Assembly: GCF_004216665.1 (NCBI RefSeq)
Contig: NZ_SGWY01000002.1
Coordinates: 286,685 to 350,684 of the forward strand
Direction of reading: 5' to 3'
Length of the DNA stretch: 64,000 bases
Origin: Agromyces ramosus
GTDB taxonomy: Bacteria; Actinomycetota; Actinomycetes; Actinomycetales; Microbacteriaceae
The notes beneath the pieces are model-generated. The model was not told the DNA's origin. It was given only the letters and a program-made list of their open reading frames with translations, and searched no databases. Within the stretch, counting starts at the first letter, position 1. Each line of letters begins with the position of its first letter. Made by a program: the position numbers and the translations under genes. Positions 41,185 to 49,292 of the stretch are shown here, in pieces.

Positions 41185-42092
41185 GGTTCGGTCTCGTCCT
41201 CTCCGAGGCGGCGAACGGCCTTCGCCGCAATGCCACGATGGTGGTCTCGGTCGTGCTGGTCACGTTCATCTCGCTCACGTTCGTGGGCACCGCGGCGCTG
41301 CTGCAGCTGCAGATCGCCCAGATGAAGAACTACTGGTACGACCGTGCCCAGGTGGCCGTGTACCTCTGCACGTCCGTGTCGACCGCGGCGGGCTGCACCG
41401 ATGGCGAGGCCACCGAGGAGCAGAAGGCCGCCGTCGATGCGCAGCTCGGTTCCGACACGCTCGCACCCTTCATCGACGAGTTCTACTTCGAGGACCACCA
41501 GCAGGCGTACGAGAACTTCCAGGAGCAGTTCGAGGGCACGCCCGCAGCGGACTACGTGACACCCGAGGTGCTCAACGAGACGTTCTGGGTGAACCTCGTC
41601 GACCCGTCGCAGGCCGCGGTGATCGTCGAGAGCCTCGCCGGGCTCGCGGGCGTCGAGCAGGTGGTCGACCAACGTCGCTACCTCGACCAGATCTTCGACG
41701 TGCTGAACGCGGCGAGCTACACGGCGATCGCCGTCGCCGCGATCATGCTCGTCGCCGCGGCGCTGCTCATCGCCACGACGATCCGCCTGTCGGCGTTCTC
41801 ACGTCGGCGCGAGCTCGGCATCATGCGCCTCGTCGGGGCATCCAATCGCTTCATCCAGACGCCGTTCGTGCTCGAAGGCGTCTTCGCAGGGCTGATCGGA
41901 TCGCTGCTCGCGGGCGGGGCGGTGATCGCGATCGTGCACTTCTTCGTGCAGGGCTACCTCGCGCAGAGCCTGTCGTTCACGTTCGTCGACCTCACCGACG
42001 CCTTCATCGTCGTGCCGCTGCTCATCCTGGTGGGCGTGCTGCTCGCGGCGGTCTCGGCGGGCATCGCGATCACGCGGTACCTGCGGGTCTAG
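41181..42092 (+). CDS. ftsX: Cell division permease FtsX
   Basis: This 303-residue protein has a cytoplasmic start, a first helix ([21 protein letters not shown]), a large extracellular loop (residues about 45-170) with two Cys (YLCTSV...AGCTDG), then three helices. [30 protein letters not shown] is the FtsX-superfamily signature. It overlaps ftsE and is followed by a palindrome and smpB, the conserved actinobacterial order. Confidence 0.96.
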   Translation: MRFGLVLSEAANGLRRNATMVVSVVLVTFISLTFVGTAALLQLQIAQMKNYWYDRAQVAVYLCTSVSTAAGCTDGEATEEQKAAVDAQLGSDTLAPFIDEFYFEDHQQAYENFQEQFEGTPAADYVTPEVLNETFWVNLVDPSQAAVIVESLAGLAGVEQVVDQRRYLDQIFDVLNAASYTAIAVAAIMLVAAALLIATTIRLSAFSRRRELGIMRLVGASNRFIQTPFVLEGVFAGLIGSLLAGGAVIAIVHFFVQGYLAQSLSFTFVDLTDAFIVVPLLILVGVLLAAVSAGIAITRYLRV

Positions 42093-42108
42093 CTCGGCCG
42101 CGCGGAAG

Positions 42109-42128
42109 GCGGATGCCGCGGCATCCGC
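42109..42128. terminator. Perfect 20-bp palindrome between ftsX and smpB
   Basis: GCGGATGCCGCGGCATCCGC is a perfect inverted repeat placed 17 nt after the ftsX stop. It can form a hairpin that may end or attenuate the ftsEX transcript. The TAGAAT that follows at 42129-42134 may be the -10 of the smpB promoter. Confidence 0.5.
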
Positions 42129-42201
42129 TAGAATCGAAGGCTGCCCCGGTCACCGATGGGGCGGCATCCGACAGCAACGCACTCGAACGAAGGAGCAGGT
42201 C

Positions 42202-42678
42202 GTGCCCAAGGAACGCGGTCAGAAGGTCGTCGCGACCAACCGCAAGGCGCGCCACGACTACACGATCGAGGACACCTACGAGGCGGGCATCGTGCTGACG
42301 GGCACCGAGGTGAAGTCGCTGCGCGAGGGGCGCGCGTCGCTCGTCGACGGCTACGCGTTCATCGACGGCGGTGAGATGTGGCTCGACGCGGTGCACATCC
42401 CCGAGTACACGGAGGGCACGTGGAACAACCACGCGCCCCGACGCAAGCGCAAGCTCCTGCTGCACAAGCAGGAGATCGTGAAGATCAGCCACAAGACGAA
42501 GGAGGGCGGCTACACGCTCGTCCCCCTGCAGATCTACTTCAGCGACGGCCGGGCGAAGGTCGAGCTCGCGGTCGCCAAGGGCAAGCGCGAGTACGACAAG
42601 CGCCAGGCCCTGCGCGAGCGGCAGGACAAGCGCGAGGCCGACCGCGCCATGGCGAGCCGGCGCAACCTCGGCGACTGA
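42202..42678 (+). CDS. smpB: SsrA-binding protein SmpB
   Basis: This 158-residue protein, essential partner of tmRNA in ribosome rescue, opens [39 protein letters not shown] and has the conserved [28 protein letters not shown]. The basic C-terminal tail ([26 protein letters not shown]) enters the mRNA channel. GAAGGAG precedes the GTG start. The ssrA gene lies 6 kb downstream instead of next door. Confidence 0.97.
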   Translation: MPKERGQKVVATNRKARHDYTIEDTYEAGIVLTGTEVKSLREGRASLVDGYAFIDGGEMWLDAVHIPEYTEGTWNNHAPRRKRKLLLHKQEIVKISHKTKEGGYTLVPLQIYFSDGRAKVELAVAKGKREYDKRQALRERQDKREADRAMASRRNLGD

Positions 42679-42796
42679 CCCGATGCCGCGCGGCGCCGCA
42701 CGCGGGTCGCATGGCCCGAGCGGATGCCGCGAGCCGGTGTCGCCCCGGCGGCCGCGTTCGAGGCGGCCTCCCAGCCGTGGTGTCGTGACCGCGGGG

Positions 42797-42802
42797 TAGG
42801 CT
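42797..42802 (+). promoter_or_regulatory. Leaderless-type -10 box of the phosphatase gene
   Basis: TAGGCT ends 7 nt before ATG 42810, with no ribosome-binding site. The -35 is not clear. Confidence 0.4.
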
Positions 42803-42809
42803 CATCGCG

Positions 42810-43547
42810 ATGGAGACCTCGACCCGCATCCCGGTTCCCGGCACCTACAACTTCCGCGACGTCGGCGGGCTCCCGGCCGCCGGGGGCACTGTGCGCGACG
42901 GGGTGCTCTTCCGCTCCGACGGGCTGCACCGGCTCGGTGAGGCGGGCCGTGCCGAACTGCGCCAGCTCGGGGTGGGCATCGTCATCGACCTGCGCGATGA
43001 GAACGAGGCGCGGTTCATGCCCGACGACCTCGAGGGGCTCGATGTCGAGGTGCTGAGCCTGCCCGTGTTCGAGGGCTCGGGCGCCTCGCAGGGCGCCGGC
43101 GGCATCTCGCTCGATGCCCTCTACGAGCGCATCGTCACCCAGCACGCCTCCGTCGTGGTGAGCGCACTGCGCGAGATCGCGAGTGCGGGCGACCGGTCGG
43201 TCGTGGTGCACTGCACCGCAGGCAAGGACCGCACCGGCATCGTCGTGGCGCTCGCGCTGCTCGCCGTGGGCGTCGATCGCGAAGCGGTGGTCGAGGACTA
43301 CGCCCGCACCGAGGCGAACCTCGCCGGCGAGTGGCTCGAGGAGATGGTGGCGCTCATCGGCCGCTACGGCGTGCCCGACACACCCGAGCTCCGCATCCTG
43401 ATGGGCGGCAGTCCGCGCGAGGCGATCGAGGGCGTGCTCGACACCGTCGAGCGGGCGCACGGGTCCACGCGCGAGTACCTGCTCGCGTCGGGCCTGCGCC
43501 TGCACGACCTCGCCGCGCTCGAGCGGCTGCTCATCGACCCGGCCTGA
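42810..43547 (+). CDS. Tyrosine/serine protein phosphatase (DSP family)
   Basis: This 245-residue phosphatase resembles the MptpB/IphP class. The N-terminal NFRDVGGLPA and GVLFRSDGLHRL are typical. The P-loop is VVVHCTAGKDRTG, with nucleophile Cys and the K-D-R arrangement linked to lipid or dual substrates. A lid-like segment (VFEGSGASQGAGGI) precedes it. No secretion signal. The substrate is unknown. Confidence 0.9.
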   Translation: METSTRIPVPGTYNFRDVGGLPAAGGTVRDGVLFRSDGLHRLGEAGRAELRQLGVGIVIDLRDENEARFMPDDLEGLDVEVLSLPVFEGSGASQGAGGISLDALYERIVTQHASVVVSALREIASAGDRSVVVHCTAGKDRTGIVVALALLAVGVDREAVVEDYARTEANLAGEWLEEMVALIGRYGVPDTPELRILMGGSPREAIEGVLDTVERAHGSTREYLLASGLRLHDLAALERLLIDPA

Positions 43548-43585
43548 ACCGGTGGCGTCGCCGGTCGAATGGGCGGCGGTCCCTC

Positions 43586-43615
43586 TGGTGACTCTCCTCC
43601 GGGTGACTCTCCTCG
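43586..43615. repeat. 15-bp direct repeat (two copies)
   Basis: GGTGACTCTCCTC occurs twice head to tail (43587-43599 and 43602-43614, unit 15 bp). It lies in the gap between convergent genes with no evident function. Confidence 0.4.
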
Positions 43616-43645
43616 GGGCCTGAGCGACACTGTCGCAGTGCCGGA

Positions 43646-44011
43646 TCAGCAGGCCTCCTGCAGCTGGATACCGTGCTCGGTCTGGCGGTTCACCAGTACC
43701 GAACCATGGGAGTCGCAGATGGCGTTCACCAGCAGGGCGAAGCCCTCGCCGCTCTGGAAGTTGCCCTTCTCGCCCGGGAGACCGAATCCCTGGACGGTTC
43801 CGGGCGGCACGAACGCCCACACCTCGGGAGCACCGGGGAAGACGCTGGGCAGCCAGGCCCAGTTGCCGTTGATGATGGGTCCGTCGGTGCACACGGAGCC
43901 GCACTCCGCCGGCGGCTTGCTCACGTTGATACAGTCGAGCGCTTGGGCGGCTGTGGGGACGAGGACGAATGCGAGGGCCAGTCCGGCCGCCGCGAGTGAC
44001 TTCTTGAACAT
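43646..44011 (-). CDS. Small secreted Cys-containing protein
   Basis: This 121-residue protein has a Sec signal (MFKKSLAAAGLALAFVLVPTAAQA) cleaved after AQA. The mature part has five Cys (LDCIN, AECG, VCTD, AICDS and the last residue) and Trp/Gly-rich runs (NGNWAWLPSVFPGAPEVWAF). GGAGGAACC is a strong ribosome-binding site. An odd number of Cys suggests one free or intermolecular link. No family is recognised; it is presumably exported to the surface or medium. Confidence 0.75.
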   Translation of the reverse strand: MFKKSLAAAGLALAFVLVPTAAQALDCINVSKPPAECGSVCTDGPIINGNWAWLPSVFPGAPEVWAFVPPGTVQGFGLPGEKGNFQSGEGFALLVNAICDSHGSVLVNRQTEHGIQLQEAC

Positions 44012-44129
44012 GGTTCCTCCGTTGCATCTTCGGTGACGCAGAACGACCTGATTGGTCTGCACACTACTCAGACGTGAGGAACTGTCAACTCTTACCCCGA
44101 GACGGGGACCACGTACGCGACCGCGGCGG

Positions 44130-44789
44130 TCAGGCGGGTTCTGCAGTGAAGCGCGCGTCGACGGAGGCCTCGATCACGAGGTCCTGCGGCGCGAACTCCG
44201 TCGGCGCCGCGCCGCCCACGTCGGCGACGGCGCGCATCATCATGGCCTTCGGCATGGGCGTCGGCTGGGAGCTCAGCATGCCGTGGTCGGCGAGCTCGAC
44301 CGGCGCGGGCGTGCCGAGTCCGAGCGCCGATGCGTAGACCTGCGCCTTGGCCACGGCGTCGGCCACCGCGGCGCGCTGGGCGGTCTCCTGCACGCGCTTG
44401 CGCGTGGCATCCGTCAGCCGCCAGTCGATGCCGCCGATCGTGAGCTCATCGGAACCGGCGGTGTCGCCGACCCACTCGCCGAGTCGCCCGAGGTCGCGGA
44501 AGACGACCTCGACGTCGGCACTCGCCTGGTGCACGACCGGCAGCTGCCGTCCCTCGTTGTTCCACGGACGGTACGACCAGACGCGCAGCTGGTCGGCCGA
44601 CCACTTCTCCAGGGCGCCGGATGCCTCGAGCTCGCGCACGGCGGCGAGCAGGCGCTCGTGCGCGGCGCTGGTGCGGCCGTAGACGTCGTTGCGAGCGGCG
44701 CCTGAGCCGCCGACCGAGAGGGTGACGGCCCCGAGCTCGGGCGCGATGCGCTCCTCGGCGTGGCCGGTGACGGCGATGGTGGTCGGCAT
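44130..44789 (-). CDS. SIMPL domain (DUF541) protein
   Basis: This 219-residue protein begins TIAVTGHAEERIAPELGAVTLSVG, with LEASGALEKWSADQLRVWSYRP, ADVEVVFRDLGRLGEWV and KAQVYASALGLGTPAPVELAD, the complete SIMPL pattern. Bacterial members are usually periplasmic, but no signal peptide is seen here. GAGAGGGG supplies the ribosome-binding site for ATG 44789. The exact role is unknown. Confidence 0.85.
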   Translation of the reverse strand: MPTTIAVTGHAEERIAPELGAVTLSVGGSGAARNDVYGRTSAAHERLLAAVRELEASGALEKWSADQLRVWSYRPWNNEGRQLPVVHQASADVEVVFRDLGRLGEWVGDTAGSDELTIGGIDWRLTDATRKRVQETAQRAAVADAVAKAQVYASALGLGTPAPVELADHGMLSSQPTPMPKAMMMRAVADVGGAAPTEFAPQDLVIEASVDARFTAEPA

Positions 44790-44895
44790 GTGGTCCCCTC
44801 TCGGCTCCGAGCGGCGGGCGACGTGACGCGTCCGCGGCCGCGCGGGCACGGCCGACCTCAGCATACGTGCCGAGGTGGACCGCGCCGCAGGGCGC

Positions 44896-46185
44896 TCATG
44901 CCGGGGTGCGCTCGGGCAGCACTCCCGCCCCGTCGAAGAGCCGGTCGAACACGACGCCCCGGTCGAACTGCAGCGCGTGGACGCGCGCCCGCTCGGCCCG
45001 GGCCGCGCGCTCCTCGGGCGGGAGGGCGAGCGCGGCGTCGATGGCGGCGGCGATGGAATCGGGGTCGTCGACCGGCACGATCATCGCGTGCTCGCCCACC
45101 GCTTCGCCGATGCCGCCGGTCTCGGTGGTGATCACGGCGCCGCCGCCGGCGAGCATCTGCTCGGCGAGGGCGATGCCGAACGTCTCGACGAACTCGGGGC
45201 GCGGCTTGCTCGGCAGCACGTAGGCGGCGCATCCGGCCATCAGGTAGGGCTTCTCGGCGTCGTCGACATCGTCGAGGAACGCGATGCGGTCTGCGCACGG
45301 CGACGCGGCCGCGAGCTCGCGCAGCGACTCGGCGTCGGGTCCGCGGCCCGCGATCACGAGCTGCAGCCGCTGGTTCGCCGGCGTGCGCTCGAATCCGGCG
45401 ATGAGGTCGTCGACGCCCTTGGCCTTCGTGAGCCGCGAGAGGAACAGCACGTACCCGTCGCGCTCGAGGCCCCTGGCGGCGAGCACGCCGTCGACGAGAA
45501 CCGGGTCGAGGTCGAGGTACTGCGACGTGTCGATCGCCGGGTACGAGATGCGGATGCGCTCGCGGCACTGCTCGGCGAACCGGGTGCCGTGGAACGCGTC
45601 GATCTCGGCGGCCGAGGCGACGATGAGCTCGCGCGTGTACTCCGAGACCGCGACGCAGTGGTCCTGCGCGAGGTAGCTCGAGAGCATGTGCGCGGCGGCG
45701 CCGAAGCGGCCCTGCTCGACGCACGAGCGCACGACGTTCGTGACATCCGACCCCACCGCCTCGGCGATCGTGGTGACGTTCACGGGCAGGCCGGTGCTCC
45801 ACGCGGCGCGCACGGCGTCGGTGACCGCGACCGTGTGCGGGCTGAGGTAGAGCGACAGGCACACCGTCGGCACGCCGTCGGTGAAGAGCTCGACGAGTCG
45901 GCCGATGATGCCGGCGAGGTAGCGGCCATCGGGCACCTTGTAGTCGCCGACCGGCTCGGGACGCTCGACGATGATGCCGTCGCTGTAGGGGAGCATGCGG
46001 TCGAGCGGCTTCAGCGGGAGCCCCGTCGCCTCGAGGCGCTCGATCGGCCACGTGACGATGCGCACCTCGTCGAAGCCGCGTTCGAGGGCCGCCTCGGCGA
46101 GGTTGCGACCCTCGACCGAGTGCCCGCAGATCACGGGATCGGCACGGTTGACGATGACGAGTCGGTTGCGGGGCTTGCTGTTCAT
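44896..46185 (-). CDS. Glycosyltransferase family 4 protein
   Basis: This 429-residue GT-B enzyme has an N-terminal acceptor domain (CGHSVEGRNLAEAALERGFDEVRIVTWP) and a C-terminal donor domain. The latter has YVLFLSRLTKAKGVDDLIAGFE, LVIAGRGPDAESLREL, and the E-x7-E-like VLPSKPRPEFVETFGIALAEQMLAGGGAVI. It transfers a sugar, possibly mannose or glucose, to an unknown acceptor. The upstream region carries a 13-bp tandem repeat. Confidence 0.88.
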   Translation of the reverse strand: MNSKPRNRLVIVNRADPVICGHSVEGRNLAEAALERGFDEVRIVTWPIERLEATGLPLKPLDRMLPYSDGIIVERPEPVGDYKVPDGRYLAGIIGRLVELFTDGVPTVCLSLYLSPHTVAVTDAVRAAWSTGLPVNVTTIAEAVGSDVTNVVRSCVEQGRFGAAAHMLSSYLAQDHCVAVSEYTRELIVASAAEIDAFHGTRFAEQCRERIRISYPAIDTSQYLDLDPVLVDGVLAARGLERDGYVLFLSRLTKAKGVDDLIAGFERTPANQRLQLVIAGRGPDAESLRELAAASPCADRIAFLDDVDDAEKPYLMAGCAAYVLPSKPRPEFVETFGIALAEQMLAGGGAVITTETGGIGEAVGEHAMIVPVDDPDSIAAAIDAALALPPEERAARAERARVHALQFDRGVVFDRLFDGAGVLPERTPA

Positions 46186-46210
46186 GGGCGCGTCCTTCGA
46201 TCGATACGGG

Positions 46211-46314
46211 CGTGCGGTCTGGTGGAGCGGTCTGGTCGTGCGGTCTGGTGGTGCGCTCTGGTGGAGCGGTCTGGTCGTGCGGTCTGGTGGTGCCGTCTGG
46301 TGGTGCGCTCTGGT
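46211..46314. repeat. 13-bp tandem repeat, eight units
   Basis: Eight head-to-tail 13-bp units of the type CGTGCGGTCTGGT / GGAGCGGTCTGGT / GGTGCGCTCTGGT run without a break from 46211 to 46314. They lie in the 162-nt gap between the GH92 stop and the glycosyltransferase start. The array covers the expected promoter of the glycosyltransferase gene, so copy-number change could alter its expression. Confidence 0.9.
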
Positions 46315-46347
46315 GCGGACCCGGTGCGGTCCGGTCGGGGTCGTGGG

Positions 46348-48543
46348 TCAGTCGGCCGAGGCCGACGGCGGGCGGGCGTTGCGTCCCCAGTCGCTCGGCT
46401 CCGGGCCGAGCTCCACGAGTAATCGGCCGCCGCGATGCACCTCGTCACCGCGGAGCCAGGTGCGATCGAGCCGGTCTCCGTTGAACGCGACCGACTGCAC
46501 GTACTGGGCCGGACCGCCGGGGCGCGGCTCGGCGAATCCGGTGGTCTCGATGCGCAGGTCGCCCTCGCCGAGGCGGATCTCGGACTCCGCGAACGAGGGG
46601 GCGTTCACGAGGAACACGTTCTGCCCGGCGACGGGGAACAGCCCGAGCGACGCCCAGACGTACCACGAGCTGAGCCCGCCGGAGTCGTCGTTGCCCGGCA
46701 GGCCGCCGCGACCCGTGCCGAACTGCTGGTGCACGGCGGCGTGCACCACCTCGGCGGTGCGGTCGGGCCGCCCCGCGTACTGGTACGCCCACGGCGCCTC
46801 CATGTCGGGCTCGTTGTTGAGCCCCTCGAAGCGTCCGAGTGCATACCCGTTGGCGAGCTCCTCGATCCCGGGACGCATGCCGGGCTGGCGCACCGGCTCC
46901 GCGCCGAAGCCGAAGAACGCGTCGAGCATCCCGACGAAGGCGCCATCGCCCCCGGCGAGCCCGATCCGGTTGCGCATGTCGTGCAGCAGCCGGAAGGAGT
47001 AGTTGTACCGGCTCCCCTCGTAGAAGGTCGAGTCCAGCAGCAGGCCGGTGGTGTCGTCGAACGCGTTCACCCAGCGGGCGGCGAGCGTCGTGAACTCCTC
47101 GACGAGGGCGCGGTCGCCGACGCGCTGGGCGACCTTCGCGGTGCACCAGTACCCGTACGCGAGGTCGAGCGTGTGGCTGATCGGATGCGCGATGCCGCGG
47201 AGGAGGAAGTCCTCGCCGTACGTGCGTCGCAGGTCGGTGTGCATGTGCACGAGCGCCCACTCCCAATCGATGCCCGGCAGGGCGAGCTGGCAGAGGTCGG
47301 CGAGGAACGTCTGCGCGAGGGCGCTGCCCTGCCGCGAGAAGCGGTCGCTGCCGCGCGCCATCCGGTACCCGATCGGGAAGTTGCCCTCCTCCTCGCAGAT
47401 CGTGAGGAGCGCCGTGCCGAGCTCCACCGCCCGCTCGGGCATCAGGGCCGTGATCAGGGGGAGCTGGGTGCGGTAGATGTCCCACATCGTGCTGAGGTCG
47501 AACACGAACGGTCCGTCCGACGGCCAGAACGGGCTCTCCTGCGGTGCGAGGCACGGCTTGATGAAGGAGTGGTACAGCGCCGTCGAGAACACGGTCTCGC
47601 GCTCGGCGGATGCCGCGTCGACCGTGATCGCCTTCAGCTGCCTGCGCCACGCCTTCTTGGTGCGGTCCCGGCGCTGGGGGAACCGCGCCGGGCCGACTCC
47701 GCAGTCGCGCCGGAGGTTCTCGCGGGCCTGCTCGACCCCGCGCAGCGAGAAGCCGATGCGCACCTCGATGCTCTGCCCCGGCTCGCTCGGTCCGGCCCAC
47801 ATGAGGCCGAATGGTCGCAGGGTCGTCGGGCGGATGTGCTCGAACGCGAGCCGGGTGCCGCCGGGCATGAGCCGGCGGTCGTACCAGAGCATCTGGCGCC
47901 ACGACGTGGCCTCGCACTCGATGTACACCGCGAGCGGCGTGCCCTCGACGACGATCTCGCCCTGGGCGATGCCCGGCCCGATCGACTCGAGATGAGCGCG
48001 CAGCGGAATCGTCTCGCCGTGCGGGATCGACAGGCCGCCGAGTGAGAAGTCGATCACGATGCGCGCGTTGCGGTGACGCGGGAACGTGTACCGGTGCACC
48101 GCGCTCTTCGGCCCCACGGTGAGTTCGGCGCGGATGCCGGAGTCGAGTGTCGCGGCGTAGTATCCCGGTTCCGCCGTCTCGTCGACGAGGCCCCAGTTGC
48201 GGCCCAGTTCGTCGAGCGGCTCGAGCATCGGCGTCACGCGGAAGTAGTTGTAGTACTTGCGGATCGCGCCCGTGCCCGACTGCTGGAAGTGCGTGAATCC
48301 GGATGCCACGGCGCCGTCGTGGATCGTGGTCGGAACGCCCTCCGTGGCGAGGTCGTACCGCCCGTAGCCGGTGGGATAGGCGCCCGAGTACGCGCACGCC
48401 GACACCATCCCGAGCGGAAACGTCGCGCCGGGATGCGTGTTGCCCACCTGCGGCTTCGGCCACCACCAGGTGGCGGCGATGCCGCTGGGTGCCGGCAGGT
48501 CGGTGACCTCGGTGCCGATGAACGGGTCGACACGCCCGATCAT
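46348..48543 (-). CDS. GH92 family glycosidase (alpha-mannosidase type)
   Basis: This 731-residue enzyme of family 92, calcium-dependent exo-alpha-mannosidases, opens VDPFIGTEVTDLPAPSG with NTHPGATFPLGMVSACAYSG. The catalytic domain has MWDIYRTQLPLITALMPERA, and GGLPGNDDSGGLSSWYVWASLGLFPVAG is the most diagnostic run. Start 48543 has GGGAG upstream; the frame extends 34 codons further without homologous sequence. No signal peptide, so a cytoplasmic substrate is likely. It is upstream on the same strand of the GT4 gene across the tandem repeat. Confidence 0.9.
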   Translation of the reverse strand: MIGRVDPFIGTEVTDLPAPSGIAATWWWPKPQVGNTHPGATFPLGMVSACAYSGAYPTGYGRYDLATEGVPTTIHDGAVASGFTHFQQSGTGAIRKYYNYFRVTPMLEPLDELGRNWGLVDETAEPGYYAATLDSGIRAELTVGPKSAVHRYTFPRHRNARIVIDFSLGGLSIPHGETIPLRAHLESIGPGIAQGEIVVEGTPLAVYIECEATSWRQMLWYDRRLMPGGTRLAFEHIRPTTLRPFGLMWAGPSEPGQSIEVRIGFSLRGVEQARENLRRDCGVGPARFPQRRDRTKKAWRRQLKAITVDAASAERETVFSTALYHSFIKPCLAPQESPFWPSDGPFVFDLSTMWDIYRTQLPLITALMPERAVELGTALLTICEEEGNFPIGYRMARGSDRFSRQGSALAQTFLADLCQLALPGIDWEWALVHMHTDLRRTYGEDFLLRGIAHPISHTLDLAYGYWCTAKVAQRVGDRALVEEFTTLAARWVNAFDDTTGLLLDSTFYEGSRYNYSFRLLHDMRNRIGLAGGDGAFVGMLDAFFGFGAEPVRQPGMRPGIEELANGYALGRFEGLNNEPDMEAPWAYQYAGRPDRTAEVVHAAVHQQFGTGRGGLPGNDDSGGLSSWYVWASLGLFPVAGQNVFLVNAPSFAESEIRLGEGDLRIETTGFAEPRPGGPAQYVQSVAFNGDRLDRTWLRGDEVHRGGRLLVELGPEPSDWGRNARPPSASAD

Positions 48544-48815
48544 GCGGCTCCCGTGCGGACGCGGCCACGGGGGCATTCGGGTGCGCGCCGGGGCGCGCTG
48601 CGGGGGTCGGCCTCGGGAGTTCCCATGCCGGGACGCTACGGGCAACGACTCCGGCGTAGGTTACGCGCGCATGAACGATTGCCGAGGAATGACAGCGGCC
48701 AGGCGTATGTTGTAACCTGTAAGGCCGCGTAGCCCTCGGGTTCGCGCGGGATTGGAAACTCCACAGGGTGCGACAACGGCTCGCCGAACCGGCTTCGACC
48801 GGTGCGGTGCGACAT

Positions 48816-49186
48816 GGGGATGATCGGTTTCGACATCGCCTGCGAACCCACGAGAAGCGGGCCGAGGATGCAGGGTTATCTCGTAAACGATCTCTGCGAA
48901 ACAATAACTGCCAATAAGAAGCAGTCTGACTTCGCCCTCGCTGCCTAAGCGAGTGCGCTAGTCCGTCAGTCCGCGGGTCGGTTCCCGCCCCGGTCACTGG
49001 CGTCATCTAGGGAACTTGCTGCACGTCGTCGCCTGAGCGACGTGCGGGACTCTTTCAGGCTGGGCCTGTCGACTTGGGTGCCTGTGGCAAAGGTCGGGGC
49101 CGAGTAGAACGCTCGTACAGGCTGCGCCCGGAGAAGGCGTGGAATCACAGCGATGGACGGGGGTTCAATTCCCCCCATCTCCACCA
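48816..49186 (+). ncRNA. ssrA: Transfer-messenger RNA
   Basis: Starts GGGGATGATCGGTTTCGACA and ends CCATCTCCACCA, pairing as the tRNA-like acceptor (one G-U). The T arm GGGTTCAATTCCC is intact and CCA is encoded. The tag frame at 48910-48948 reads ANKKQSDFALAA then TAA, resembling other actinobacterial degradation tags ending ALAA. The length is 371 nt. Works with SmpB to free stalled ribosomes. Confidence 0.97.
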
Positions 49187-49211
49187 TCGGCCGTTGTCGC
49201 ACGACATGGAA

Positions 49212-49239
49212 CGAAGGCCGCCCCACGGGGCGGCCTTCG
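49212..49239 (+). terminator. ssrA terminator
   Basis: A 13-bp perfect stem, CGAAGGCCGCCCC with GGGGCGGCCTTCG, lies 25 nt after the tmRNA end. Confidence 0.85.
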
Positions 49240-49280
49240 CCGTCGTCGGCGCCGCCTTGCACGTGCGCACGAGCCGGGCG

Positions 49281-49286
49281 CAGGAT
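49281..49286 (+). promoter_or_regulatory. Leaderless-type -10 box of the aldo/keto reductase gene
   Basis: CAGGAT lies 6 nt before GTG 49293 with no ribosome-binding site. Confidence 0.35.
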
Positions 49287-49292
49287 GTCGGA

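Noticed and set aside
42093-42201. Riboswitch upstream of smpB
   Set aside because: The only structure is a simple palindrome built from the common GGATGCC word; no conserved aptamer features.
43548-43645. Mobile element end at the 15-bp repeats
   Set aside because: No transposase, no terminal inverted repeats and no target duplication around them.
46211-46314. Regular short repeats as a CRISPR array
   Set aside because: The units are 13 bp, directly abutting, with no spacers and no cas genes.
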